DNA from: [Clostridium] aminophilum
GTDB lineage: Bacteria > Bacillota > Clostridia > Lachnospirales > Lachnospiraceae
Assembly (NCBI RefSeq): GCF_900101295.1
Contig: NZ_FOIL01000017.1
Coordinates: 1-58,391 of the forward strand
DNA length: 58,391 nt
Reading direction: 5' to 3'
Shown: positions 16,212 to 24,454 of the stretch, piece after piece
Position numbering within the stretch: position 1 is the first letter of the stretch
How the letters are laid out: each line of letters begins with the position of its first letter
The notes under the pieces: model-generated
What the model was told of the DNA's origin: nothing
Database searches by the model: none
What the model saw: only the letters and a program-made list of their open reading frames with translations
Position numbers and translations under genes: made by a program

Positions 16212-17465
16212 ATGAACAGACGCAGAGTAGCCGTTGTCGGACTCGGCACCGTAAATCCGACCGGAAATAATGTGAATGACAGCTGGAACGCGATCCGTGA
16301 GGGAAAATGCGGTATTGCGAAGATCACAGCATATGACACGACGGAGAGCGCCGCGAAGCTTGCCGGTGAGGTGAAGAATTTTGATCCCACCGACCGGATC
16401 GCGAAGCGAGAGACCCGCCATATGGCAAGATTTACACAGATCGGTCTCTACGCGGCGATTGAGGCGGTGGAGATGAGCGGCATCCGCTGCGTGGACGGAG
16501 ACGAACCGGCCAATACCGATCCGGCCCGCTGCGGCGTCATCATTTCCTCCGGTATCGGAAGCATCGGCACCATCGAGGAAGAGCACACAAAAGGCGGCGA
16601 GAAGGGCTTTGACCGTGTCAGCCCGTTCTTTATCCCCACCGCCATCTCCAATATGGCGGCGGCAAGAGTTGCCATCCGTTTCGGCATGAAGGGAATGTGC
16701 ACCTGCCCGGTGACGGCCTGTGCCGGCGGAAGCAATGCCATCGGTGACGCCTTCCACCGCATCCGCGACGGATACGAGGATGTGATGGTCTGCGGCGGCG
16801 CGGAGAGCTGTATTACTCCTCTTGCCATTGGTGGTTTTACTTCCATGAAGGCACTCTGCACACTGGAAGATCCGGAGAGGGCATCCATCCCGTTTGATGC
16901 GGACCGCGCCGGCTTCGTCATGGGCGAAGGCGCAGGCATCCTCGTTCTGGAGGAGATGGAGCACGCAAAGGCGCGCGGCGCAAAGATTCTCGCGGAGATC
17001 GTCGGATACGGCGCAAACTGCGATGCGTATGATATTACCGCACCGCTTCCGGACGGATCGGGCGCGGCAGACTGCATGCGTCTGGCGCTGGAAGACGCCG
17101 GCATGAAACCGGAGGAGATCACCTACATCAATGCCCACGGAACATCCACCAAGCTGAACGACGCCGGTGAGACAAAGGCGATCCATGAAGTGTTTGGCGA
17201 TTATGCCGCAAAGCTTCAGGTTTCCAGCACCAAGTCCATGACCGGCCACCTTCTCGGTGCAGCCGGAGGCGTGGAGGCGGTCTTCAGCGTAAAGGCCATC
17301 GAGGACCAGTTCCTTCCGGCGACCATCGGATACAAGACACCGGATCCGGTCTGTGATCTGGATTATATTCCGAATGAGGGAAGAAATGCGGACGTCAGCG
17401 CGGTTCTGAGCGATAACCTCGGATTCGGCGGACACAATGCGGCGGTGATCTTCCGCAGAGTATAA
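16212..17465 (+). CDS. fabF: Beta-ketoacyl-ACP synthase II
   Basis: The elongating condensing enzyme, 417 residues. Catalytic Cys170 lies in VTACAGGSNAIGD; the two histidines are in NAHGTSTKLND and MTGHLLGAAGGVEA; LGFGGHNAAVIF closes the protein. Start follows AGAAAGGAAAG. No fabB homologue is nearby, so FabF probably does all later condensations. Confidence 0.96.
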   Translation: MNRRRVAVVGLGTVNPTGNNVNDSWNAIREGKCGIAKITAYDTTESAAKLAGEVKNFDPTDRIAKRETRHMARFTQIGLYAAIEAVEMSGIRCVDGDEPANTDPARCGVIISSGIGSIGTIEEEHTKGGEKGFDRVSPFFIPTAISNMAAARVAIRFGMKGMCTCPVTACAGGSNAIGDAFHRIRDGYEDVMVCGGAESCITPLAIGGFTSMKALCTLEDPERASIPFDADRAGFVMGEGAGILVLEEMEHAKARGAKILAEIVGYGANCDAYDITAPLPDGSGAADCMRLALEDAGMKPEEITYINAHGTSTKLNDAGETKAIHEVFGDYAAKLQVSSTKSMTGHLLGAAGGVEAVFSVKAIEDQFLPATIGYKTPDPVCDLDYIPNEGRNADVSAVLSDNLGFGGHNAAVIFRRV

Positions 17466-17565
17466 CAGCGCTCCGGAAAATGTGACCATAAACTCCCGGC
17501 TGAAGCCGCTGCGCTTCGCCGGTGTGTGATACGAGTCTTGAAAAAGACAAAAGAGAGGAAACTAT

Positions 17566-18069
17566 ATGCAGGAAAATGCATCAGCTGTCAATGAGACGGC
17601 GGCAGAAGAGACCATGCCGAAAGTCCCGCGGGACAATGCGAACGCGCTCGACACAACAGAGATTATGAACATTCTGCCGCACAGAGCGCCGTTTCTTCTG
17701 ATCGACAAGGTTCTGGACTATGAACCGGGCAAATGGGCGATCAGCCGCAAATGCGTGACGATGGACGAGCCGTTTTTCCAGGGACATTTTCCGGGACACC
17801 CGGTGATGCCGGGAGTTCTCATTCTGGAGGCAATGGCACAGACCGGGGCTGTTGCGGCCCTCGGAACGCCGGAGGATAAAGGAAAGATCGCACTCTTTGG
17901 CGGCGTCAACAAATGCCGTTTTAAAAAGCAGGTCGTTCCGGGTGATGTTCTGGAGATCCGCTGCGAACTGATCAAGCGTCACGGACCGGTCGGCATCGGC
18001 GCCGGAGAAGCGAAGGTTGACGGAAAGACCGTCTGCAAGGCGGAGATCGTCTTTGCGATCTCGGAGTGA
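17566..18069 (+). CDS. fabZ: 3-hydroxyacyl-ACP dehydratase
   Basis: A hot-dog fold dehydratase, 167 residues. The catalytic pair is His74 in GHFPGHPVMPG and Glu88 in LILEAMAQ; the N-terminal ILPHRAPFLLIDKV is diagnostic. Compared with the usual 140-150 residues it carries an extra polar N-terminal stretch of about 25 residues. It is the last enzyme gene of the operon. A 320-base gap with repeats separates it from the regulator. Confidence 0.95.
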   Translation: MQENASAVNETAAEETMPKVPRDNANALDTTEIMNILPHRAPFLLIDKVLDYEPGKWAISRKCVTMDEPFFQGHFPGHPVMPGVLILEAMAQTGAVAALGTPEDKGKIALFGGVNKCRFKKQVVPGDVLEIRCELIKRHGPVGIGAGEAKVDGKTVCKAEIVFAISE

Positions 18070-18100
18070 TCGCACGGAAAAAACGGGCGTCAAAAAGGCG

Positions 18101-18201
18101 ACTTCATCGTACTTCATCAATTACTTCACTGCACTTCATCGCTTTCTTTACGGACTTCACGAACACTATGGGGCAGGAAGTTTAAGTTACAAATAATTTT
18201 T
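18101..18201 (+). promoter_or_regulatory. Phased ACTTCA repeats and operator-like sequence before the MarR gene
   Basis: Five direct copies of ACTTCA(T/C) start at 18101, 18111, 18123, 18133 and 18154, so spacing is 10, 12, 10 and 21 bases, close to one or two helical turns. At 18177-18201 the reverse complement reads AAAATTATTTG-TAACTTAAA, resembling the fab operator at 10055-10075. No gene was seen in 18070-18391. Together these look like regulator binding sites, by inference. Confidence 0.45.
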
Positions 18202-18287
18202 GAAAGATTCGGAGACGAATGGATCAATCGGGACAGGTGGGCACATTCCGGAACACAGGTTTTGCGGGGGATGTGCTCACTTTCTCT

Positions 18288-18315
18288 TTCGCAATACGGA
18301 TGAAACTGATATAAT
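18288..18315 (+). promoter_or_regulatory. Promoter of the MarR-type regulator gene
   Basis: TATAAT at 18310-18315 with a weak -35 (TTTCGC, 18288-18293) 16 bases upstream, about 77 bases before the start codon. Confidence 0.5.
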
Positions 18316-18391
18316 GACGTGAGTAAACCGGAAGAAGGAGCTGAATTCCGACTGCGGATACCGCCTTTTCCGGTCAATTTGGAGGGATAGA

Positions 18392-18865
18392 ATGCTGGCT
18401 GACATTATCGTAGAAATCTATGACAAATGCAGAATCTATTTTCTGATGAAGATCTTTTCCAGATTTGAGAACAGAGAGGCGACGCTGACAACGGTGGAGT
18501 CATTCAGTATGGAATGTATTCATGCGCTGGGAGAACCAACTGTGGCGGAATTTGCCGCGATGATGGGCATTTCGGCACCGAATGCCGCTTATAAGGTAAA
18601 CAGCCTGATTCAGAAAGGTTATATCGAAAAAGTGCAGTCGACGGACGACCGCAGGGAATTCTTCCTCAGACCGACGCGCAAATTTATGGATTACTATGAT
18701 ATCGGACTGATCTACGGCAGGAAGCTGGAGGCGCGCTGCCGTGAGCGGTTTTCCAAAGAAGATCTCGAGAAGCTGGAAAGCATGATGAAGATCATCAGCG
18801 ACGAGCTGATGCCGGAGCTGGATCTCAGCAGATTCAAAACACACAAGAACGACGAAAAAGCCTGA
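18392..18865 (+). CDS. MarR-family regulator, probably FabT-like
   Basis: A 157-residue winged-helix protein. The recognition helix lies in TVAEFAAMMGISAPNAAYKVNSLIQKGYIEKV and the wing in STDDRREFFLRPT; a long C-terminal dimerisation helix follows. MarR-type proteins next to fab genes in Firmicutes (FabT) repress them in response to acyl-ACP. Here the gene sits at the end of the cluster with its own promoter and operator-like sequence. The FabT role is inferred from context; the exact ligand is unknown. RBS GGAGGGATAG precedes the ATG. Confidence 0.8.
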   Translation: MLADIIVEIYDKCRIYFLMKIFSRFENREATLTTVESFSMECIHALGEPTVAEFAAMMGISAPNAAYKVNSLIQKGYIEKVQSTDDRREFFLRPTRKFMDYYDIGLIYGRKLEARCRERFSKEDLEKLESMMKIISDELMPELDLSRFKTHKNDEKA

Positions 18866-18909
18866 ACCGTGCGGCATCATGCCGGCATGGAAAGGAGGAA
18901 GGGCAGATT

Positions 18910-19788
18910 ATGATTGTAGACAGAATCGGTAACAAGATTGATGACATTGTGGAACTTCTGCTGGAGGATTACTCGAAAAAGCGTGATGTCGACAATATGG
19001 ACATCTTCAGTATTCCGGATAAAGTGGTGGTAGTGGATATTCTCAACAAGCTCCTTCGCCTGGTTTATCCGGGATATTACCGTGAGCATTCCTGGCGGAG
19101 TATTCATCTGGAGAGACAGCTCACCGTGGTTATCGAGGATGTCTCCTATAATCTGAGCAAGCAGGTTGCCATCGCGCTCCGGTATGATCCGAAATACCAG
19201 GATGAGGATGAGCAGATTGTCAATGACGAGGCGCAGGAGATCGTTATCGCATTTCTCGGAAAACTTCCGAAGATCCGCGAGTATGTCAACACCGATCTTC
19301 AGGCGACATTTGACGGAGACCCGGCGGCGGACAGCAAGGATGACATTGTTCTCTCCTATCCGGGACTTCTGGCCATCACCATCAACCGCATCGCACATGA
19401 ACTGTGGCTTCTGAAAGTGCCGCTGATTCCGCGCATGATGACGGAGTATGCCCATTCCGAGACCGGAATCGACATCCATCCGGGCGCAACCATCGGCAAG
19501 TTCTTCTGCATTGACCACGGAACCGGTATTGTTATCGGTTCGACATCGGTGATCGGCGCTCATGTGAAACTCTATCAGGGTGTGACGATCGGGGCGCTGT
19601 CTACCAAACTCGGACATAAGCTTCACGGAACCAAGCGCCATCCGACGCTGGAAGATAATGTGACCGTATACTCCAATGCGTCGATTCTCGGCGGCGAGAC
19701 CGTCATCGGCAAGGGCGCGGTGATCGGCGGAAGCTCCTTCATCACTGAGTCGGTGGAACCGGGCGCGCGAGTAAGCTTTAAAGGATAA
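18910..19788 (+). CDS. cysE: Serine O-acetyltransferase
   Basis: Makes O-acetylserine from serine and acetyl-CoA, the first committed step of cysteine synthesis. The 292-residue protein has a helical N-terminal half and a left-handed beta-helix of hexapeptide repeats (GIDIHPGATIG, CIDHGTGIVIGSTSVIG, VTIGALST, ILGGETVIGKGAVIGG). The catalytic aspartate and histidine pair is visible in CIDHGTGI. It belongs to the longer EpsC-like form seen in Clostridia. Start chosen by AAAGGAGGAAGG. No cysK is adjacent. Confidence 0.92.
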   Translation: MIVDRIGNKIDDIVELLLEDYSKKRDVDNMDIFSIPDKVVVVDILNKLLRLVYPGYYREHSWRSIHLERQLTVVIEDVSYNLSKQVAIALRYDPKYQDEDEQIVNDEAQEIVIAFLGKLPKIREYVNTDLQATFDGDPAADSKDDIVLSYPGLLAITINRIAHELWLLKVPLIPRMMTEYAHSETGIDIHPGATIGKFFCIDHGTGIVIGSTSVIGAHVKLYQGVTIGALSTKLGHKLHGTKRHPTLEDNVTVYSNASILGGETVIGKGAVIGGSSFITESVEPGARVSFKG

Positions 19789-19807
19789 CAATGAGATTAA
19801 GGGATAA

Positions 19808-20395
19808 ATGACGATGAAAAAGCATGGAATGATGATCCGGGCGGTTCTTCTCGCGGCGGCTGTCAGTACGGCTGCACCGGCCGGAGCGCTGGCTGCGGAG
19901 ACGAAGGCAGCGGCGGAGAGCACGGCAACAGAAACCCGAGCGGCCGAAGTTGAGGCACCGGCAGCAAAGACCGAACTGAAAGACGGCGACTATATGGTGG
20001 AAGTGACGCTGGAGGGAGGAAGCGGAAGAGCATCCGTCACCTCTCCCACCGGCATCCGCGTAAAGGACGGAACCGCCATCGCGGCAGTGCAGTTCAGCAG
20101 CCCGAATTATGATTACATGATCGTTGCGGGAAAGCAGTACAAAAAGCTGAATGACGAGGGAAATTCCATCTTCAATATCCCGATTCTGGCGTTTGACGAG
20201 CCGTTCCCGGTGATCGCGGACACCACCGCCATGGACAAGCCGCATGAGATCGAGTACACGCTGAACTTCCACACGGATACCGCACAGAAGGTGGAGAAAG
20301 AAGATAAGCAGGCAGGCATCAGCCCGTATCTTTTTGGCGCAGGCATCGTTGTTTTTGTGTTATTTATCCAGAAAAAGATGACAAGGAAACCGTAA
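19808..20395 (+). CDS. Membrane-anchored surface protein, possibly iron-uptake associated
   Basis: A 195-residue exported protein: signal peptide to about residue 30, an Ala/Glu/Thr-rich spacer, one domain of about 120 residues (DGDYMVEVTLEGGSGRASV, then SSPNYDYMIVAGKQYKKLN), and a C-terminal transmembrane helix with a basic tail (YLFGAGIVVFVLFIQKK). The domain recalls the surface iron/haem-uptake (NEAT-like) domains of gut Clostridia, but I cannot confirm this by eye. It follows cysE by 19 bases. A second ATG at 19814 is possible. A terminator follows. Confidence 0.7.
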   Translation: MTMKKHGMMIRAVLLAAAVSTAAPAGALAAETKAAAESTATETRAAEVEAPAAKTELKDGDYMVEVTLEGGSGRASVTSPTGIRVKDGTAIAAVQFSSPNYDYMIVAGKQYKKLNDEGNSIFNIPILAFDEPFPVIADTTAMDKPHEIEYTLNFHTDTAQKVEKEDKQAGISPYLFGAGIVVFVLFIQKKMTRKP

Positions 20396-20421
20396 TTCGG
20401 ATTCGATAGAGTTTTGTGTGC

Positions 20422-20476
20422 TCCGCAATCTATCCGAACACTCTTCCAGAGTTGCCGGTGGATTGCGGATCTTTTT
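20422..20476 (+). terminator. Intrinsic terminator after the surface protein gene
   Basis: TCCGCAATC (20422-20430) pairs with GATTGCGGA (20461-20469), followed by a five-T tract. The loop is 30 bases long. Confidence 0.65.
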
Positions 20477-20621
20477 GCGCTCTTTTAAAAGATGAAAACT
20501 TTGCCTGAAAAAGAGAAGTCCATGGATCGGTATCATGGGGATGAAGAGAGATTCCGGTCATGAAAAGAGACAGGGGAAAAAAATCACAGAATTGTCAGTG
20601 AGAAGGGGACGGAAGGAAAAG

Positions 20622-21719
20622 ATGAAAAAAACGAAAATGTTTCAAAAGACGATCGTGGCAATGACGTTAATGACGATAGCGTTCGGCTCGGGATGTGGTT
20701 CTGATCATAGTGCAGAAAAAAATGTCCATGAGACGATGTCTGAAACTCACTATGAATCAGAGAATGAAGAAAAAAAAGAAACGGAAAAACCGACGGAAGA
20801 ACAGCATTTCCGCACTTTTTGGGAAGAAAGCGACGGAAAGCATTATTACAACGAAAATGGTGTTTCTGTTACGGGATGGTACCAGGCCGACGGAACGAAC
20901 TGGTACTTTTTTGATAAAGAGGGGGTTATGAAGACCGGACTCATTAACGATGGTGGAAAGACGTACTATTCGGATAATCAAGGACGGATGTTGACCGGAT
21001 GGCAGGAAATCCATGGAAAAAAATATTATTTCGGGAACGATGGATCGATGATGAAGAGGTCCTGGATCGAGGACACCTATTATGTCGGTGATGACGGGGA
21101 AATGATGGTCAGTGGCAAAACGCCGGATGGAAAAAAAGTCGGGAAGGATGGAAAGAAAATCGACGAATCCTGGAAAGACGTTATCATCAACTTTATACAA
21201 AACATTGAAGAGGAAACCGCCGGTGCGGATCTCCAATTTTTTAGGGGATTGTGCGATGTCAACGGAGATGGTATTCCGGAAATTTTTATGCATTACGGTC
21301 AGGCCGATAATCTGATTGCTGTTAACGGCGATAAAATGGATGGAATTGTCGAAAGTCGTTGTTGGATAGGGATAACCAATAATGGCATTATTGAGGTGCA
21401 CTCTGAATTTGGACACCCAAATGAGGATGATTCAGATCGAGCTATTATCGGGTTTACCTGGTATAAAATTAAGAGTGGAGAAGGGTTTCAAAAGATAGGA
21501 GATGCGACAGATTTGATTACGACATATTACGACGGGCGTGAAGAAGAGTATGAAGTCACGGTAAACGGTAAGCCTTCCGATGAAGAGGGATTTTGGAAGG
21601 AGCGAAAACGGATTACCGGCCTGGACAAGGATGAGGACGCGAATGATATCCCGTTATGGACATATGACAACATCGACAAGGAAGGATTGATCGAAGTGAT
21701 ACGGAACTGGGGAGACTGA
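20622..21719 (+). CDS. Lipoprotein with choline-binding-like repeats and EF-hand-like segment
   Basis: A 365-residue exported protein with a basic N-terminus, a hydrophobic core and a probable lipid-modified cysteine (FGSGCGS; the -3 residue is atypical). An acidic spacer leads to choline-binding-like repeats at about 55-160 (HYYNENGVSVTGWYQADG, WYFFDKEGVMKTGLI, KTYYSDNQGRMLTGWQ, KKYYFGNDGSMM). The C-terminal half has CDVNGDGIPEIFMHYG, a calcium-binding-like or dockerin-like DxNxDGxxE loop, in a domain of unknown function. The start at 20622 follows GGAAGGAAAAG. It may form a unit with the L,D-transpeptidase operon downstream. Confidence 0.8.
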   Translation: MKKTKMFQKTIVAMTLMTIAFGSGCGSDHSAEKNVHETMSETHYESENEEKKETEKPTEEQHFRTFWEESDGKHYYNENGVSVTGWYQADGTNWYFFDKEGVMKTGLINDGGKTYYSDNQGRMLTGWQEIHGKKYYFGNDGSMMKRSWIEDTYYVGDDGEMMVSGKTPDGKKVGKDGKKIDESWKDVIINFIQNIEEETAGADLQFFRGLCDVNGDGIPEIFMHYGQADNLIAVNGDKMDGIVESRCWIGITNNGIIEVHSEFGHPNEDDSDRAIIGFTWYKIKSGEGFQKIGDATDLITTYYDGREEEYEVTVNGKPSDEEGFWKERKRITGLDKDEDANDIPLWTYDNIDKEGLIEVIRNWGD

Positions 21720-21801
21720 TGGTGATCTCACGACGCCAGAATACCGTGACGATGAGTTTTGTGCAGACAAACGCAAAGCCCATGATTGGAAGAAGAACAG
21801 T

Positions 21802-21827
21802 AAGTTTGAAAGTAAACTTTCAAACTT
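21802..21827. promoter_or_regulatory. 26-base perfect palindrome upstream of the kinase operon
   Basis: AAGTTTGAAAGT (21802-21813) and ACTTTCAAACTT (21816-21827) are exact inverted repeats around AA. There is no T tract, so a terminator is unlikely. It is about 80 bases before the L,D-transpeptidase start and is the best operator candidate for the operon. Confidence 0.6.
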
Positions 21828-21835
21828 TGATTGAC

Positions 21836-21871
21836 GGCTCAAATAGACAAGCAAGCTTGTCTGCTTGAGCC
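21836..21871. promoter_or_regulatory. Second large hairpin in the operon leader
   Basis: GGCTCAA (21836-21842) pairs with TTGAGCC (21865-21871), and the inner AGACAAGC and GCTTGTCT also pair around AA. It begins eight bases after the palindrome above. Function unknown; a regulatory RNA fold or operator. Confidence 0.55.
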
Positions 21872-21907
21872 TGGAGGACAAAATTTGTTAGAATTAGGAG
21901 AAAATCA

Positions 21908-22783
21908 ATGAACAAGAAAAGAATTGCAGCAGGATGTTTTGGCTTGGTCGCCGCATTATTTTTCGGACTTACCGCGTATGCAGGAGAAACAGATCAGCCG
22001 GAGGGCTGGTATCAGGATGAAAAAGGAACGTATTTTGTAGACTATCGCGGTAATTATCCGAGAAATCGCTGGTATTGGATTGGCGACAGACAGAACAGAG
22101 GCGATGCTGCCTGCTATTATTTCGACAAGGACGGTTACCTGGTCAAGTCCGGCGAGGTCGATGGCTGTACCGTGAATCGGGAAGGACAGTGGATTGTTAA
22201 TGGAGAGGTACAGTATCGTCCGTTCAGAGATTCTCATCTTAATGAGACAACGGAACAGTTCGAAGATGAGTATGGACAGCCGGTTTATTCCGATATCGAT
22301 GAGAAGAAATGGTGTGAAGAATCGGCTGGAACGCAGATGATTTTGGTTGACAAAGATTCTCATAGAGTTCAGCTCTACACAAACGGAAATAAGGTCAGAG
22401 ACTATTGCGCTACCTTCGGAGAAAAAGACGGTAAAAAACATCAGGAGGGTGACATGCACACTCCGGAGGGAGAATACTATGTATGCAAGAAGAAAGCTGG
22501 CGGTCATTTGTGGCGGGCTCTCGGTATTTCCTATCCAAATAAATCTGATGCGGATTATGGCGTCGCGCACGGGATTATCGACGAAAAAGCCAGACAGGCA
22601 GTATATGCGGCAAATGATGCCAAATCCTATAACTGGAGCACCAATCTGGGTTCGTATGTGGAAATTCACGGAAACCGGCCGCCGGTAAACGCTACGCGCG
22701 GCTGCACGGCGCTTCGCAATTCGGACGTGGAAGACCTCTACAATCAGGTGGGGATAGGCACGAGAATCGTAATGATGGCCTGA
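21908..22783 (+). CDS. Secreted L,D-transpeptidase (YkuD) with wall repeats
   Basis: A 291-residue exported enzyme: signal peptide (to about residue 27, ending AYA-G), aromatic/glycine choline-binding-like repeats (WYQDEKGTYFVDYRGNYP, CYYFDKDGYLVKSG) and a C-terminal YkuD domain. His254 in VEIHGNRPP and the nucleophile Cys266 in ATRGCTALRN form the active site. Such enzymes make 3-3 peptide crosslinks in peptidoglycan or attach proteins to it. It lies 33 bases before the HTH gene, so it probably starts the signalling operon. RBS TTAGGAG precedes the ATG. Confidence 0.92.
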   Translation: MNKKRIAAGCFGLVAALFFGLTAYAGETDQPEGWYQDEKGTYFVDYRGNYPRNRWYWIGDRQNRGDAACYYFDKDGYLVKSGEVDGCTVNREGQWIVNGEVQYRPFRDSHLNETTEQFEDEYGQPVYSDIDEKKWCEESAGTQMILVDKDSHRVQLYTNGNKVRDYCATFGEKDGKKHQEGDMHTPEGEYYVCKKKAGGHLWRALGISYPNKSDADYGVAHGIIDEKARQAVYAANDAKSYNWSTNLGSYVEIHGNRPPVNATRGCTALRNSDVEDLYNQVGIGTRIVMMA

Positions 22784-22816
22784 ATGGGATCGGCTGCATT
22801 GCAGAAAAGGTAACGG

Positions 22817-23827
22817 ATGATGGAAAGAAGAAATTATGAAACCGTGTTTCTACGGGATGAAATCGCGAAATGTGAGGAATTGGAGGAATTAAAAGAACGG
22901 ATTTTTCCATTGATTGCATCTCAGAAGAATCAGTGGGAAGAAAAGATGAGGGAGATCCTCACCGAGTCCGGTCTTTCAAAATCCAGTTTTGCGGAACAGT
23001 GTGGGGTAAGCAGAATATCCGTAAATAAGTGGTGCAAGGGATCTATTCCCAAAAGTCGGGAAACATTTCTGCGGATCGGAATGGCTGCAGGTTATGACCG
23101 CATCCGTATGGATCAGCTGCTTCAGCGATATGGACAGTATCCGGCATTATATGCAAAAAGCCTGGAGGACAGCATATGTATCTTTGTTCTGAATCATTAC
23201 AGGGGACCGGAGATCCTGAAAAAATACAATTCTATTTTAGACAGAATAAAGGAACGGATTCGGGATTGCCGCGCTGAAGATGAGAAAGATGGGAACACGG
23301 TCTGGATTGAAGAACGGATATCCTGTATTGCCAATGAAATTGAACTGGAGCAATTTGTGGAAGACAATGCCTCGGTGTTCATGACGGCGTATCACCGGTT
23401 TTATGCATATGTGAAGATGAACATTATTGCAAATTATACCGGGTTTGCCGGTAGCGTGTTTGAACTGGCGGAAAGCCAGAACTGGTCATCGTCGCTCCGT
23501 CAGTGTGTGTCTGCAATTCGACAGAAGAAATGGTATCCGACCAGAAATAAGATCATTTCACTGGGATTGCATTTGAGCATGGATCATGATCAGATCGACG
23601 AAATGCTGAAACTGGCACACATGGAACCCCTGTGCGCAAAGAATTTATTTGAAAGCGTGATCATGTATATTCTGGACGATGCAAGCCTGAATAATATGCT
23701 GGATTCCGATTCGGATTATTATGATCCGGATGCACTCTGCAGATATGCCAGACAAGTGTTGAAAACGCTTAATATACCGGAAATCGAAGAGTTTATCACA
23801 GAACTGCCGGAGATGGATGATGAATAA
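22817..23827 (+). CDS. Duplicated helix-turn-helix regulator-like protein
   Basis: A 336-residue cytosolic protein with no membrane segment. Residues about 45-125 contain an XRE-like HTH (ESGLSKSSFAEQCGVSRISVNKWCKG) followed by FLRIGMAAGYDRIRMDQLL and SLEDSICIFVL. Residues about 205-290 repeat the plan: LRQCVSAIRQKKWYPTRNK, then IISLGLHLSMDHDQIDEML and LFESVIMYIL. The two copies align over about 70 residues, showing an internal duplication. It may bind DNA or link the kinase to transcription. Its stop overlaps the FHA gene start, indicating coupling. Family not recognised. Confidence 0.8.
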   Translation: MMERRNYETVFLRDEIAKCEELEELKERIFPLIASQKNQWEEKMREILTESGLSKSSFAEQCGVSRISVNKWCKGSIPKSRETFLRIGMAAGYDRIRMDQLLQRYGQYPALYAKSLEDSICIFVLNHYRGPEILKKYNSILDRIKERIRDCRAEDEKDGNTVWIEERISCIANEIELEQFVEDNASVFMTAYHRFYAYVKMNIIANYTGFAGSVFELAESQNWSSSLRQCVSAIRQKKWYPTRNKIISLGLHLSMDHDQIDEMLKLAHMEPLCAKNLFESVIMYILDDASLNNMLDSDSDYYDPDALCRYARQVLKTLNIPEIEEFITELPEMDDE

Positions 23828-24371
23828 TATGAAAAAGAAAAACTATCTGATTGTGATCGAAAATCAGCATCTGACAGAATATGACCTGGACAGTAAAGCG
23901 GTTTGGGAGGTTGGCCGGCCGGCTACCGGCAATCAGCCGGATATACGAATGACATCCGGTATGGTCAGCAGAAAGCATGGAAGATTTCAGCGGATTGATG
24001 GTGTCTGGTTTTATTTGGACTATAATACAAAAAACGGGACGGTATTTAATCGGTCGCATATGGACGCCGGATTCAGCGGAAGAAAGAAACCGGTTATGCT
24101 GAAAGACGGTGATATGTTTTTGTTTGGAAGCAAGAAAGAAACTATGGAAAGAGATAAACATTCCCTTGGACTGTTTGTGGAGAAAAATCAGGATTTTTCC
24201 TGGAAAGTAATTGATACATCTGACGGCGAAACAATCAAAGTTAAAGCCGGAGATAAGATTATTACCCTGAGAAACTCTGAAGCAGGCACTGTTATTGAAG
24301 AAAAAGACGGGATGGCGATCTACATGGGAAACCGTACCTATGTGGCAGGAGATATACAGCTTCAGGTTTAA
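23817..24371 (+). CDS. FHA-domain protein
   Basis: A 184-residue cytosolic protein. Residues about 30-110 form a forkhead-associated domain, which binds phosphothreonine peptides: VGRPATGNQPDIRM, then SGMVSRKHGRF (the SRKH loop) and DYNTKNGTVFN. The rest is a short beta-rich region (KVKAGDKIITLRNSE) of unknown function. Three candidate starts exist (23817, 23820, 23829); the first two overlap the previous gene. It is the natural reader of the kinase encoded next. Confidence 0.9.
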   Translation: MMNNMKKKNYLIVIENQHLTEYDLDSKAVWEVGRPATGNQPDIRMTSGMVSRKHGRFQRIDGVWFYLDYNTKNGTVFNRSHMDAGFSGRKKPVMLKDGDMFLFGSKKETMERDKHSLGLFVEKNQDFSWKVIDTSDGETIKVKAGDKIITLRNSEAGTVIEEKDGMAIYMGNRTYVAGDIQLQV

Positions 24372-24391
24372 TAAAATAATATTTTATGAGA

Positions 24392-24438
24392 AGATAAGAC
24401 GCGGACGAGATGGAAAGGCTGCGTCTTATCTTTTGTTT
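24392..24438 (+). terminator. Hairpin with T tract inside the kinase operon
   Basis: AGATAAGACGC (24392-24402) and GCGTCTTATCT (24421-24431) pair perfectly over 11 bases, followed by TTTTGTTT. It sits between the FHA and kinase genes and ends 17 bases before the kinase ATG, so it could act as a partial terminator that sets lower kinase expression. Confidence 0.65.
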
Positions 24439-24454
24439 GGATATGGGAGGGAAA

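Noticed and set aside
14967-17489. An 840-codon open frame on the minus strand across fabD, fabG and fabF
   Set aside because: It is antisense to three strongly supported genes, has no RBS or family resemblance, and arises from the codon bias of the opposite strand.
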